Origin: Marchantia polymorpha subsp. ruderalis
Lineage: Eukaryota; Streptophyta; Marchantiopsida; Marchantiales; Marchantiaceae
Assembly (NCBI GenBank): GCA_037833965.1
Contig: AP031355.1
Coordinates: forward strand, 20,981,501 to 21,045,500
Direction: 5' to 3'
DNA: 64,000 nucleotides
The notes under the pieces are model-generated. The model saw nothing but the letters and a program-made list of their open reading frames with translations. It was not told where the DNA came from and searched no databases. Every line of letters begins with the position of its first letter. Within the stretch, counting starts at the first letter, position 1. Below, in pieces: positions 54,262 to 64,000 of this stretch. Position numbers and translations under genes: made by a program.

Positions 54262-57105
54262 CTATCTACTACTCGCAGTATCTGCGCGAAACCAAACTAT
54301 TCTACTGCACTCGGCTGATCCGGTGCTGCGCCTCCTACGCGCCGGACTGCTCCGCTCACTGTCTCTTCCTCGCCAGTCTTCCGACCGGCTGCGTAACCCC
54401 AGGCGTCGGAGCGCTGTGGTGACTTCCGACTGTAAGTGCGCCATAGTGTCGCGCGCACCCGACAAGAAAGTTTCTAATTTCCTCGCCACTCGCCGCCGAC
54501 TCCGACTGTCACCCTCCGTCAATGCCGCCGCCCGAAGCTCGAACTCCCTGAGTATGATCCTCTCTTGAGCTGCCACCTCCCAATGGGCGTATCCTTTTAG
54601 ACAACGAGTCACCTGTGTCGCCAACTCTCCTCGTGCCCTGCAGCTGCTCTCCACCTCTGCCAGCTGCATTTCTGCTTCCGCACGTTGTGCCCTCAAATCC
54701 GAGCACTCGGATTGCAAGTTGCGCAACAACTCCTCATCCTCCTTGCGGGCTCTTTGACTTTCTGCTAAGGCGTGCGTCTGGCGCGCAAGCTCGGCTGCTA
54801 GGACTTGGTTTTGTCTCCGCTCCTCCTGCAATTCCGACTCGATCTTTGCCCGTATTAGCTCGGCATCCGCCAGACTTTTCGTCGCCGCATCCTCCCTCTG
54901 CTGCTGCAAGGCTTGGTATAGCTTCTGTGTGACCGCCAGGTGTTGTCGGAGGGTGGTGTTCCTATCCACATATACTCCGCACCTAGAGGCCCACCTTGCC
55001 ACCTTGCTCCTCGTCCTTCTCCTGATAGTCTCCACATAAGACTGCGGTTTTAAAGCACTCGCGTATTTGGATGTCTTGCGATCCAGATATCGCAGGAGTG
55101 GAACTATCTGTTCGCACAGCACCCTTGTTGGCGTTTTTTGCACCGAATCCGCTTCCTGCTCTTCCGAGCTCGTCTCATCCTCAGTCTCGAGGATTTCAGT
55201 CGCCACCGAATCCCTTGGCGACTCCCTGGAACTGTGGCGCGCAGCAGCTTCCGCTGCGACTGCTGCTCCACTGCCTGCTAAAATATCCAGGGCAGTGGGA
55301 GATCCCACTGCTTCAGCCCCTGTTCCGGCTCGATCTTCGGTTTCCGAAGGGGTCGACGCCGCAGTGACTCTTGTCACTTTTGCACCGCCCGCTTCTGCTG
55401 CCTGTCCTTCCGGCGCAATCTGCGCGGAAGGTGTCTTCGCTGAAGGTGCGTCCGCCGAAGGCGTCCGCACACTGGTCGTCGGCCCCATCCGTCTCGCAGT
55501 CGGCGAATCCGGCCGACTCTCTGTTGTCCGACTCGCAGTCCGCCGACCAGCAGTTGTCCGACTGGGAGTCGGATACACTCTGCGCGTCTTGACTCCACTT
55601 GGCCTGCTTGCTGGTGGCGTTTTCCCAGAAGTGCCTTCCGCCGAAGACGACCCTCTGAGGGTTGTTGGCTCGTCAGCCAAACTCTCTTCTGCTTCCGGCC
55701 TGCTGTCCGGTTCAACGCGCCGTTTAGTTGGCCTTCCTTCCGCTTGTCGGCCTTCAGTCATCCGACTCGCAGTCGGCCGACTGTCAGTCCGTCCATCTCC
55801 TCCCGAAGGCCGTGGTGCCTTCTGTGCAGAGGTATCTGTCGTCTTCCCTAGAATCTGCGCGATTATCTCCTCTTGTATGAGATTCCGCCGGGTCGGAGTT
55901 CGCCCGGTCTCCTCAGTACCAGTTGGCATTTTGCGTGCCCTCTGTTTTGGTCGACTGTGAGGCTCGGGGGTGGGCCGACCACGAGTCGGCGCAGCTGGCA
56001 CTTCCGGCTGCCTGTCCTCAGGTCTCTCATCCCACTTCCGCTTTCGCGGAATGCGCTCACTTCGACGTTCTTCTGCTGCTCTTGCTGGAGCCGGAGCCGG
56101 AGGCGTACTGGCAGGTTCCTCGTCCGGATCCGTGTCTACTTCGGCCTCCCTCGAATATCTACCTGGATAGTTCCGGGTCAGCTGCGGAAACCGTGTTTTC
56201 TCAGCATTTGTCAAACATCCCATCGCCCGATAAAACACGATCAAGTAAGGCGATAGATGATTGAGGGTTCCTCCTCTCTCTTCTTGCGCATGTTGGCGCG
56301 TCACCTTCCACAGGAGCCGTGCCCAATGCACTGGAGCTCCTGACAACACTAGCTCCATAAATTCTACTTGCCAACCATGCATGTAAGCGGTCTTGGTCGG
56401 CTGCAATATCTGCAGCAATGAAGTCGCGACATTTCTCCGCAATCGATCTTTGTAATCCCGTGTCCGGAAACCGTTCTTGGGATGCCTGGCAACTTTGAAG
56501 AGCTCATTGTAGGAGATTTCTTCCTCCTGGGACACCTTCACGCTATCGGCCTCGAAGAGGAGGTCCCCTTCCTCGCCGGCACACCTGCCCAACACCTGCG
56601 CCCAGTTGCAAATGTCCCATCTTTCTGGATGTGGACGGAATCCGCGAGAGGGCTTGTGTCTCTCCTGCAGATACTCGCGCACCATCTCCGGACATGTCCA
56701 GTTCCACCCCCATAGGAGAAAATCGAGCTTCAGCCTCAGCAGCACATCTTGAAATGCGCGTAGACCGATCTGCGGCACCCTGAGTGGAGACACTCGCAGC
56801 TGGGGAACCTTCGACATTGCGTTGTCTGCACACACAAACGTTCTCCCTTTCGCTCGCTCTCTCACAATCGCCACTACGCGTCGGCCGCTCAAGCACTGAC
56901 TGCTCACCCTCTCTGTGCTCACGCTCACGATCACTACTCGCAGTTCTCTCCAAGGTCTGTCAAGATCCTTGCGCAACTCGTCTCCGCACTCTCTCCTCTC
57001 ACTGCAGGTCGCTCCGCTCTTACGCGTAATCTTGGAAACTGGAAATCGCAAAATCAAGAATGAGAGAATGAGACTGGAGCGCAGTCTTTTCTTCTCCGAT
57101 CTCAA
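54262..57105 (-). CDS. LTR-borne ORF of unknown function, intact (3' LTR of B)
   Basis: The 947-codon frame in the LTR, in gag-pol sense, is a clear but distant homologue of the A-family LTR protein. Conserved: RVPQIGLRAFQ, LDFLLWGWNWTCPEMVREY, WAQVLGRCAGEEGDLLF, FRTRDYKDRLRRN, LLQILQP, WQVEFMELVLSGAPVHWARLLW, LNHLSPYLIVFYRAMGCLT and EVDTDPDEEPASTPP. In the C-terminal part: CEQIVPLLRYLDRKTSKYA, SYVETIRRRTRSKV and a long coiled coil (LRNLQSECSDLRAQRAEAEMQL, in two halves). The middle (~340-560) is a different low-complexity sequence rich in R, T, S and P. An internal start at MSKVPQLRVSPLR (56817) is an alternative. No signal peptide or membrane segment is seen. Two diverged families keeping the same frame open suggests a selected function. 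Confidence 0.8.
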   Translation of the reverse strand: MRSEKKRLRSSLILSFLILRFPVSKITRKSGATCSERRECGDELRKDLDRPWRELRVVIVSVSTERVSSQCLSGRRVVAIVRERAKGRTFVCADNAMSKVPQLRVSPLRVPQIGLRAFQDVLLRLKLDFLLWGWNWTCPEMVREYLQERHKPSRGFRPHPERWDICNWAQVLGRCAGEEGDLLFEADSVKVSQEEEISYNELFKVARHPKNGFRTRDYKDRLRRNVATSLLQILQPTKTAYMHGWQVEFMELVLSGAPVHWARLLWKVTRQHAQEERGGTLNHLSPYLIVFYRAMGCLTNAEKTRFPQLTRNYPGRYSREAEVDTDPDEEPASTPPAPAPARAAEERRSERIPRKRKWDERPEDRQPEVPAAPTRGRPTPEPHSRPKQRARKMPTGTEETGRTPTRRNLIQEEIIAQILGKTTDTSAQKAPRPSGGDGRTDSRPTASRMTEGRQAEGRPTKRRVEPDSRPEAEESLADEPTTLRGSSSAEGTSGKTPPASRPSGVKTRRVYPTPSRTTAGRRTASRTTESRPDSPTARRMGPTTSVRTPSADAPSAKTPSAQIAPEGQAAEAGGAKVTRVTAASTPSETEDRAGTGAEAVGSPTALDILAGSGAAVAAEAAARHSSRESPRDSVATEILETEDETSSEEQEADSVQKTPTRVLCEQIVPLLRYLDRKTSKYASALKPQSYVETIRRRTRSKVARWASRCGVYVDRNTTLRQHLAVTQKLYQALQQQREDAATKSLADAELIRAKIESELQEERRQNQVLAAELARQTHALAESQRARKEDEELLRNLQSECSDLRAQRAEAEMQLAEVESSCRARGELATQVTRCLKGYAHWEVAAQERIILREFELRAAALTEGDSRSRRRVARKLETFLSGARDTMAHLQSEVTTALRRLGLRSRSEDWRGRDSERSSPARRRRSTGSAECSRIVWFRADTASSR

Positions 57106-58177
57106 GAACGTCCAACGTTCTTACTGGTTACAACGTACGCAGCCGGCTATACGGCCTAACGGTTCGCCCTTTGCATGCGCGAATTCACGTCTCCGCACTG
57201 CGCGCATTCGCATGCGTAAATGTTGAATTCTCCCGCCGCCGCCACCTTCCGGACTCGAGTCCGCCGCAGGGTATACGTCGGCCATGTTGTCTTTTCCTAA
57301 TCCGTCCCTCACCGGAGGCGTGTCGCCGCTGGTGCGTTCCTTATCCGTCGGCGCCTTGCTGGAGGCGCACATCTAGTCGGAGCGAATTACGCCGGCGCGC
57401 AGTCGTACCGCTTATTTTGTCCTTTATGCCTCGTCCATTGCTGCCGGCACATATCCGCCTGCGCAACTCATGCCAGCGCATCCGGCCGTCAGCGCCACGT
57501 CGGAGGCGTACATCCGACCGGCGCTTTCCTTCCATGAACAGCCGTCAAAGGCGCTTCCGACTCTGAGTTGGTTTCCTCCTATGAGCGCGTGATTCCGCCG
57601 AAGGCACATCGCCGAGGGCGTACGGGAATCCTTTCCGGCTGTGAACCCTAGCGCGAACGGCGCATGTCCGGCTACGAGTTTTCCGACGCTCATAACTTCT
57701 CCGTCCCTGATCCATCTCCGACGCTCTTGGGCTCGTTAGAACGAGCGTCCCGAGCTCTTTCTAATGCAACTTCAACCAACTGGATCTACCGTGTATCCCG
57801 ATCGTTATGAAGGTTTTCCCTTTCCGCGCTAGCGGCGCATCGCCGAAGGCGCACTCATGGTCGGACGCCTTCATAGGTCCGGGCCCTTCTCCTGACGTCT
57901 TTAGCAAAACCTCCTCCTGAGGTGTCTGCGCCGGAAGCGTAGCTTCCTTATACGCTAGAGGCGCGTGAGTAGAGACACCTCAGAAAAGGAGCTTTTGCCG
58001 AAGGCGCCGAAGACATTGGCGTTGGTACATCCGACTACGTGAGTCTTCGTGTCCTCGTGACGATCTCATCAATCCACTCTTTTTAACGTACCCTTTTCTA
58101 ACTACAAACACGGCTTCGGTACTAGTTTTCTAAAATTGTTTAAATTCTGCAAAAAAAACAAAAAGTGTGTTACCACA

Positions 58178-58192
58178 TGCCCCCCTCCTCAA
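58178..58192 (-). promoter_or_regulatory. Polypurine tract of element B
   Basis: TTGAGGAGGGGGGCA on the minus strand directly abuts the 3' LTR start, identical to element A although the surrounding sequence is diverged. Confidence 0.9.
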
Positions 58193-58214
58193 TTGTGAGC
58201 GCCCACGCGAACAT

Positions 58215-61055
58215 TTACACGTGGTATTTCTTCAGACGCCACCCGTTCACGCGGGTGCCTAGCCATTCTCCTGTTAGATCTGCGAGTTGGATGGATCCAT
58301 TTGGGAAAACTTCTATCACCTTGTAAGGTTCCATCCATCTCAAGTGTAGCTTGGCTGGAAATCTAGCATGTCTGCTATCGTATAGCAGAGCCAAGTCGCC
58401 CTTCTCCAGTAGTACTGGTTTGAGTCTTCGATCGTACTTCTCCTTCCGCCTGAGTTGTAGTTGCTTTGTTCGATCTTCGGCCTCTTGACGTCTTTCCTCC
58501 AGTGCCATCACTTCTTGCAGTCGATATGCCTGACTTTCTTCCGCGTCCAGCCTTCTCTGATCTAAGGTCCTCTTGGTAGGTATCTCGAATTCGATGGGTA
58601 AGATCGGATGCTGCCCATAAACTAGAAAGTAAAGTGTTTGCCTGGTGGTGACTTTTTCTGCCGTTCTATATGCCCATAAGGCGGCCGGTAGCTTGGTGTC
58701 CCAGTCATGAGCATGGTTCACAGTCACATTGAGGAGTATCTTACAGAGTAATCCATTGGACTTCTCTGTCAGACCATTCGCCTTGGGGTTGTATGGGGTA
58801 GTCTTCCGATGCTTAATCTGGAAGTGCCGTGTCAAACTTTCTATCACCTGATTCAGAAAGTGCGTTCCCCTGTCACTGACTATTTCTAGGGGGCACCCGT
58901 AGCGTGTGATGATTGATTCGAATAGGAACCGTGCTACTGCGGCTGCGTCGTCGTGCCTTGTGGCCTCTGCCTCCACCATCTTGGTCGCATAGTCTGTTGC
59001 TACCAATATGTAGCGCCTGCGCGTGCCTTTAGTGACAGGTTGTATTGGTCCCACGAAGTCGATCCCCCATTTTTCAAATGGTGCCAATGGCATGATTGGT
59101 GTAAGAGGCCATCTCGTGGTCGGAGTCGGCCTTCCCGTCCTCTGGCAGCTGTCGCATTTGCGAACGTAGTCGTGTACATCTTTGAACATCGTCGGCCACC
59201 AGTATCCTGCATTCACAATTTTGGTCACCGTATTTCTGATGGCGTAATGACCACCAGCGTCTTCTGTGTGCATGGCTTTAACGACTCGCGGGACTTCGGA
59301 CTCCTCTAAACATCTGCACAGCCTCTCGTCTGCCATTTTCTTGAACAAGACCCCCTGTTGAAGCTGGTAAGGTCCCGCTTTATGAACGAAGACTGTGCGC
59401 TGCTCCGCATCCAATCCTTCCGGACATTGGAGTGTGAGCAGAAACCTGTATAAGTCCGCGTACCTGGACTCATGGCTGGCGGACAACTGAAAAAGTTGTT
59501 CGTCGGGAAAATCATCCACTACTTCCTCCTCTATGGGTTCGGTCCATAGTCGGGAGAGGTAGTCCGCGTTCTCATGGTGAACGCCTTTCCTTGTCTGTAC
59601 AGTGTAGGTGAATTCCTGCAGCAGTAGTACCCACCTAGCAATTCGTCCGGACAGATCCGCCTTCTTCACCAGGTGCTGTAAGGCGTAATGATCTACATGA
59701 AACACGAACTCGTAGCAGATCAAATAATGTCGGAACTTCTTACAAGAGTACATCATTCCCAACGCCTCCCTCTCAGTTGTCGTGTACTTCTTCTCTGCTG
59801 CTGACAACTGACGACTCGTGAAGTAAATCGGGTAGTCTTTCTTGTTGTCGTCCTTCTGACTGAGAACCACTCCGATTGCAAATGCCGACGTGTCTACATA
59901 GACATGGAAAGGTCTGTTCCAATCCGGACTTCTCAGAACCGGAGCAGTCGTCAGTTTGGCTTTGAGCGTTTCAAAGGCCAGCTGTTGCTCCTTGCCCCAC
60001 ACATAGGGTTCCTCCTTCTTAAGCAGCTTCGTCAGATCGGCTGCCAAGATGGCGTACATATTTATGAACCTTCTGTAATAACCTACATGGCCAAGGAAGG
60101 CCCTCAACTCACGCAGATTCGTTGGCGGCTGAAGTTCAAGAATAATCTTCACCTTCTCTACATCCACTGCAATGCCATCGGACGAAACTCGGTGCCCCAA
60201 CAGGATTCCGCTGGTCATGAAGAAAAAACACTTCTCAGGGTGTAAGGACAAGCTGCTCTCCCTACATCTGTCGAACGTCTGCCGAAGATGGTTAAGGTGC
60301 TCCGACTTGTTACCGAAGACACAAAAGTCGTCGATGAAAATTTCTAGGAACTTCCTCAGGTGCTCTTGGAAGATGTTTGTCATCATCCGCTGGAACGTCG
60401 CTGGCGCGTTGCACAGCCCGAACGGCATCTTGTGATAAGCATAGGTTCCCCAGTCGGTCGTGAAGGTTGTTTTGTCCTTGTCCTGTTCCCTGATGGACAC
60501 CTGGTTGTAGCCGGAGAATCCGTCTAGGAAATAGTAGCATTCATGCCCTGCGACATGGTCCAAAATAGAGTCCGTGAAAGGAAGAGGGTGATGGTCCTTC
60601 CTCGTTGCTGCGTTCAGCTTTCGGAAGTCCTGGCACACCCGGATCTTACCCGTCAGTTTCTTGGGCACGATCACGATAGGCGACACCCACTCGCTACTGA
60701 GTACCGGGTAGATGATTCCTGCGCTCAGGTACTTATCGATTTCGTCCTTCACCAATAATGAATATTTTGGGTTGAGCCTGTATTGGCGTTGGCGAACTGG
60801 AACTGCCTCGTCCAACAAGTCGATCCTGTGCTCCCCATACCTTGCAGGTATGCCTTTCATGTCTTCAATCTTCCATGCGAAGACATCCTCATACTGGCGA
60901 AGAAACGCCTGTACCCTGTTCAACTCTTCTCCTTGTACCTGGCTTGACACCTTCAAGCCTTTACCTGGACTGAGTTGCAGTTCGCAGCAATCACTTGGGT
61001 CGACAATCCCCTCTGTGTGACTGATCTCGCTTCTGCCCAGTCCGGCTGCTAGTTG
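58215..61055 (-). CDS. Pol region of element B: RT, RNase H, integrase
   Basis: The frame follows in phase after TAG (61056-61058) and is open for 946 codons to the stop at 58215. RT carries the catalytic FIDDFCVFG with LDGFSGYNQ and MPFGLCNAPATFQR. RNase H has YVDTSAFAIG, TEREALGM and HVDHYAL. Integrase has the HHCC finger (MHTEDAGGHY, CDSCQ), GIDFVGP, SDRGTHF and NPKANGLTEKSNG. It ends in a GPY/F-like block where A has WMGPY but B has WMEPY. The Gly-to-Glu change in that block is the only odd residue seen. This is the best candidate for an active pol in the window. Confidence 0.93.
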   Translation of the reverse strand, partial: QLAAGLGRSEISHTEGIVDPSDCCELQLSPGKGLKVSSQVQGEELNRVQAFLRQYEDVFAWKIEDMKGIPARYGEHRIDLLDEAVPVRQRQYRLNPKYSLLVKDEIDKYLSAGIIYPVLSSEWVSPIVIVPKKLTGKIRVCQDFRKLNAATRKDHHPLPFTDSILDHVAGHECYYFLDGFSGYNQVSIREQDKDKTTFTTDWGTYAYHKMPFGLCNAPATFQRMMTNIFQEHLRKFLEIFIDDFCVFGNKSEHLNHLRQTFDRCRESSLSLHPEKCFFFMTSGILLGHRVSSDGIAVDVEKVKIILELQPPTNLRELRAFLGHVGYYRRFINMYAILAADLTKLLKKEEPYVWGKEQQLAFETLKAKLTTAPVLRSPDWNRPFHVYVDTSAFAIGVVLSQKDDNKKDYPIYFTSRQLSAAEKKYTTTEREALGMMYSCKKFRHYLICYEFVFHVDHYALQHLVKKADLSGRIARWVLLLQEFTYTVQTRKGVHHENADYLSRLWTEPIEEEVVDDFPDEQLFQLSASHESRYADLYRFLLTLQCPEGLDAEQRTVFVHKAGPYQLQQGVLFKKMADERLCRCLEESEVPRVVKAMHTEDAGGHYAIRNTVTKIVNAGYWWPTMFKDVHDYVRKCDSCQRTGRPTPTTRWPLTPIMPLAPFEKWGIDFVGPIQPVTKGTRRRYILVATDYATKMVEAEATRHDDAAAVARFLFESIITRYGCPLEIVSDRGTHFLNQVIESLTRHFQIKHRKTTPYNPKANGLTEKSNGLLCKILLNVTVNHAHDWDTKLPAALWAYRTAEKVTTRQTLYFLVYGQHPILPIEFEIPTKRTLDQRRLDAEESQAYRLQEVMALEERRQEAEDRTKQLQLRRKEKYDRRLKPVLLEKGDLALLYDSRHARFPAKLHLRWMEPYKVIEVFPNGSIQLADLTGEWLGTRVNGWRLKKYHV

Positions 61056-61058
61056 CTA
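61050..61058 (-). promoter_or_regulatory. UAG CAA CUA readthrough context between PR and RT (B)
   Basis: The frame reads DDE-TAG-CAA-CTA and continues open into pol. It fits the UAG CAR YYA rule and matches element A in position and reading frame, although the third codon differs silently (CTA versus TTA). Confidence 0.8.
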
Positions 61059-63884
61059 TTCGTCATCCGGATGCACATCGTCTCCTTCCTCCTCAATGGA
61101 ACAGCAAGTGACGTAGCCTACAAATTCCTCCGACGTTTCTGTCTCTGAAGTGCATGACGAGCTGGTCTCCCCTCCAGTTGTGTAACCGGAGGTGGTGGAA
61201 GGTGTTTCGCCCTCATGGGGTACCTTGGTCCATGGTACGGTAATGACAGTCGGAGGGTCCGTAGGGTTCCGGAACTGTAATCTCTTCCTCCTCCAGTCAC
61301 ACCTTGCTTTGGCATCGTATAGCCACGGTCTGCCAAGCAGCACATCATAACCTTTCTTCATTAGAGGTTGCAATATTATGTAGGACAGTTGAAAGTCCAC
61401 TCCTCCAATGTTGGTTCTCACATTGCTCAACATTCCTAGTGGCATTCTGCGCGTTTGATCGGCCAGTCGCAACACTCGGGATGTAGGCTCGAAGGTCTGG
61501 AACCCCAAGGAGTTCGCTGTCTCCTCGGTCATGATATTCACGCCCGAGCCGGAGTCCACTGGTACCTTCTGTATGACACAGCCTCCGATCTCTACTTCGA
61601 TCTCTGGAGGCCCTAGGTCTCCTCCTTCCACTCTGTACACAGCCGGAAGTTTCTCTTTGCGGGGTTTGCGTGGTCGGCGCAACGAAAGCAGCAGCATCCT
61701 TCTATACGTCTTATTGTCCTCCAACAACTGGTGGAAGGAAATATTTGCCCTCTGACTCCCTATGTCCTCCACTATGTCGTAGGAAGTGTTGGAAGTCACA
61801 GCCGGAAGTTTCCCTGTACTCGCGGTCGGAAGTGGTGTAGGGGGCCTAACCGCCTTCCGGTCGTCGGATGTCATTCCGGCGCCCAGTGCTTCCTTGATGA
61901 GGTGACTCACCTCATCTTTGATGTCCGGAAGGTAGTATCGAGTCCAGAACTCTTCCGAATACCTGTCCGCCTTCTCTGAGTTCTGCTCCGGCTGGGTGTT
62001 CCTCCTCGCCGGAGGTGTACCCGGCCTTCTCCTTTGGCCTTCTCTAACTTCTTTAGACTTCCTCCTCTCTTCCCTACGCTCGAGGCGGCGAGTGTCCTCG
62101 TGGCCTTCTCCCCTCCTCTTCGAACTTCGGGTTTCTACCCGACCGCACATTACTTCTTCCTCTGGCCATACTTCGTCTCCTTCAGCTGGGTCCAGACTCA
62201 GTTCTACCTGGTTGACCTGCACCTCTTCCTTGCCAGGTGTCGATACGAAACGCACGGCTGGCCTAGGGAGTTGTGGCTGATCACACTCGGCTGCTGTATG
62301 TCTAGACTTCTTGCAATTGCTGCACAATGGTGCATACCCCATTGGCTTCCTCGGGTGGGGACAGCTTGGCGCGTAATGTCCCATGTCTCCGCAGTTGTAG
62401 CAACCATCGAATTGTGGTCGAGGTCGGTTGTGATTGCCTGGAGGTGCCATGCGTCTTGGTGGGAGCGTACCCGCCATTTCCCTCGGAACAAAGCGAGGTA
62501 TATGCACCGGTGGGTTCGGAGTTGTAGCTGGAGCTGTTTGTACCGAGTAGGCGGTGTCCTCAACCGGCTCAGCATAATACATGGGCGGCTCAGCATAATA
62601 CATGGGATTCTCCCACTGTGGTGCCCATTCGACCGCATTCACTGGGTAAGATGGGCGCGCGGACATGCACTCCGTGTTGGCATGTCCCACCTGTCCGCAT
62701 GTAGTACACCAGAGACTCGCTCGTTGTCTCGCAGGTGATTTACGTCGGTCTTGGCCTCCCACTACATGAACTTTCAGGTCCGCAAAATTCTTCACCAGGT
62801 TGTCTACCTTGGCTGCGATGTCCCCTTGACTCTTCACTGGGATTCCCTTACCTCGATCCTTCTTCTTGATCGTACTGCGTTTCTTCTTCCGTCTTTCTTC
62901 TTCTGAAGATGACGAGTCCTCTTCCTCTTCCGAGGAAGAACTTGATTCGGAGGAGCTTGATTCTTCTGTCGAGGAAGGCGAGTTCCTTTTCTTCCGACGT
63001 CCGCCTTGCGATTTCTTCTTCGTCGACCGTCGGTTGCGTCTTCGAGTGTCAAGGGTTGACGTCTCAAAGGTCTCCGCGGAAGCTATCACATCTTGGATTG
63101 TGTCAGTCTTGCCTCTCCTATAGAAGGTCTCCATTTCTCTTGAGAGCCCTGTCACATACCAATCCACTGCTTGTTGTACCGAAAATGGTTCTCCTGGGCC
63201 TGTCTTCGGAATTCGATCTAGGAGGTCTTGGAATCTCTCAGTATAGTCTCGAAGATTCTCCTTCCGCTCGCGTTGAAGATTTCGAAGCCGGGTCAGTACT
63301 CGACTGTCATATCCGAGTTCGCGAAACCGCCTCAGAAACTTTTCCTTGAGCTAAGCCCAGGTCCGGATGCCAGTGGGGTCGGTGCTCTCATGGTTGTACC
63401 AGCTACGAGCTCGTATGCGTAGCAGGCTAGGAAAGATTCGCAGTCTGTCTTCATCACTGGTCTCACGATTGGCGATGGAGACAGACTCGAAGAGCTTTAT
63501 GTATGAATCTGCATCATCGTCGTCGCCCGTTCCCGTGTATCTTGGATACAAATGTTTGGTGGTAGGTTGGGAAAACACCTGGCGGCGATTGGCTTGATGG
63601 TCTGCCATTGGTGATCCTGTCGACGGACTGATCCTAGGTTGGCCAAACTCAGGAAGAGTTTCTGTCGGAGGAATGTCCAATAGAACTGTTAGCTCAATGC
63701 TCTCGGTAGGTGAACTGGAACGCCTTTGTCTTCCAGTAGTCGGTGATGGCGATCTTTCTGCAGAGTCCTCACCGGGAGTCTTCTTTTTAGTTCGCCGTTT
63801 TGTTTCCACGGCTTTTTCTGAATCTCGACGGAGTTTCCGTGTGGCTCTCGCACTCAGGTTTCCCACACTATCGCTCGTCGACAT
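61056..63884 (-). pseudogene. gag-protease of element B, one nonsense codon
   Basis: Gag starts MSTSDSVGNLSAR (63884). The gag domain reads SYIKLFESVSIANRE and WYNHESTDPTGIRTWA, then TAG (63351-63353) replaces the CAG of the motif WAQLKEKF seen in A. The frame is then open to 61056. It includes CTTCGQVGHANTEC, a second knuckle CYNCGDMGHYAPSC, a third Cys/His cluster (CSNCKKSRHTAAEC) and the aspartic protease VDSGSGVNIM, followed by VLLGRPWLYDAKARCDWRR. Gag and protease are one frame, so protease is made with gag and pol only by readthrough. Except for this one codon the reading frame is complete. Confidence 0.92.
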
Positions 63885-63927
63885 TCACCGAGCATCGCTG
63901 CTCAAGTATTCTGGTGTTGACGCACTG

Positions 63928-63945
63928 TCCCCGGCAGCGGCGCCA
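63928..63945 (-). promoter_or_regulatory. Primer-binding site of B (tRNA-Asp-like)
   Basis: It is identical to the site in element A (TGGCGCCGCTGCCGGGGA on the minus strand) and again 22 bases from the LTR end. Confidence 0.85.
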
Positions 63946-63967
63946 AAAAGAAGTTGTCGGCTCCTTA

Positions 63968-64000
63968 TGTAATAACCCACCAAAGGCTAAAACTGCAGTA
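63968..64000 (-). mobile_element. Start of 5' LTR of element B, cut by window end
   Basis: TGTAATAACCCACCAAAGGC and the bases after it match the corresponding end of the 3' LTR (53292 onward). The remainder is outside the window. Confidence 0.92.

Larger units (their letters stand above)
53292..58177 (-). mobile_element. 3' LTR of element B (4886 bp)
   Basis: It starts (minus) TGTGGTAACACAC at 58177 and ends GGGTTATTACA at 53292. It carries the ~140-bp module (about 57690-57810), an intact 947-codon ORF, a TATA box and R-U5 with a long AC microsatellite. The GCCTGTGCACAGGC palindromes of the A family are absent from its ORF; instead AGTCGGCCGACT-type palindromes recur between about 55480 and 55800. 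Confidence 0.9.
53292..64000 (-). mobile_element. Giant-LTR Ty3/Gypsy element B, 5' LTR cut by window end
   Basis: The 3' LTR is 53292-58177, the internal region 58178-63967, and the 5' LTR begins at 63968. It inserted into relic D; the left candidate duplication is ACTGC (53287-53291) and the right one is outside the window. Gene order, primer site, purine tract and readthrough context match element A, but the sequence is clearly diverged (a different subfamily) and the LTR is about 0.5 kb shorter. Its pol keeps all catalytic motifs that I can check. Gag has one nonsense codon. Confidence 0.9.

Noticed and set aside
54262-57105. The LTR ORF as an envelope-like gene
   Set aside because: No signal peptide, membrane segment or fusion-peptide-like region is visible. 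It is an arginine-rich, coiled-coil, probably intracellular protein, and it lies in the LTR rather than between pol and the LTR.

Overview
The window is nuclear DNA of a land plant, dominated by nested LTR retrotransposons. One intact-looking host gene is visible: a four-exon class III peroxidase (10202-11829, +) with a 324-residue product. A plant source is also indicated by captured fragments of plant-type genes (NUA/Tpr nuclear-basket protein, RABE-type Rab GTPase, Fragile-X-F-associated membrane protein) and by Ty3/Gypsy elements of Athila/Tat type with a tRNA-Asp-like primer site. I cannot fix the lineage within plants.

Layout. 1-99 is an inverted copy of part of a solo LTR at 20.5 kb. 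163-3806 is a truncated giant LTR (E). 3807-12.8 kb is AT-richer host DNA with the peroxidase. From about 12.87 kb to the end everything is retrotransposon, and target-site duplications (TSDs) resolve the nesting. An old relic LTR (D; 12869-13167 plus 51672-53291) was split by solo LTR C (13173-51666, TSD TGCGA). C was split by solo LTR F (16376-28995, + strand, TSD GTTGA) and by complete element A (29152-51298, TSD TCCAT). F was split by G (16621-24066, TSD CGCTG), which carries three host gene fragments and was itself split by solo LTR H (19629-21604, TSD CACTA). The 3' LTR of A was split by a solo LTR of its own family (A2, 29583-34978, TSD ACTCT). Element B (53292 to beyond the right edge) also landed in D.

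Elements A and B are unusual. Their LTRs are about 5.4 and 4.9 kb, and each LTR carries a long sense-strand ORF (1045/1046 or 947 codons) upstream of the LTR TATA box, that is in U3. The reading frame is open in A2, in the 3' LTR of A and in the 3' LTR of B, and is broken in the other copies. By position it resembles accessory genes of animal retroviruses that lie in the 3' LTR. The protein has a conserved N-terminal domain, a hypervariable low-complexity middle (built in the A family from short palindromic DNA repeats) and a conserved coiled-coil C-terminus. The internal region encodes gag-protease, then one UAG followed by CAA UUA or CAA CUA, then in-frame RT-RNaseH-integrase. That is the tobamovirus-type readthrough context, kept in both elements.

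Element A is recent by its near-identical LTRs, but its gag-pol is damaged: a nonsense codon, a 175-bp hairpin-rich insertion and FIND in place of FIDD in RT. It was probably moved in trans. B has one nonsense codon in gag and an otherwise open frame. Five nonsense codons across these elements are CAG-to-TAG, as expected from deamination at plant CHG methylation sites.
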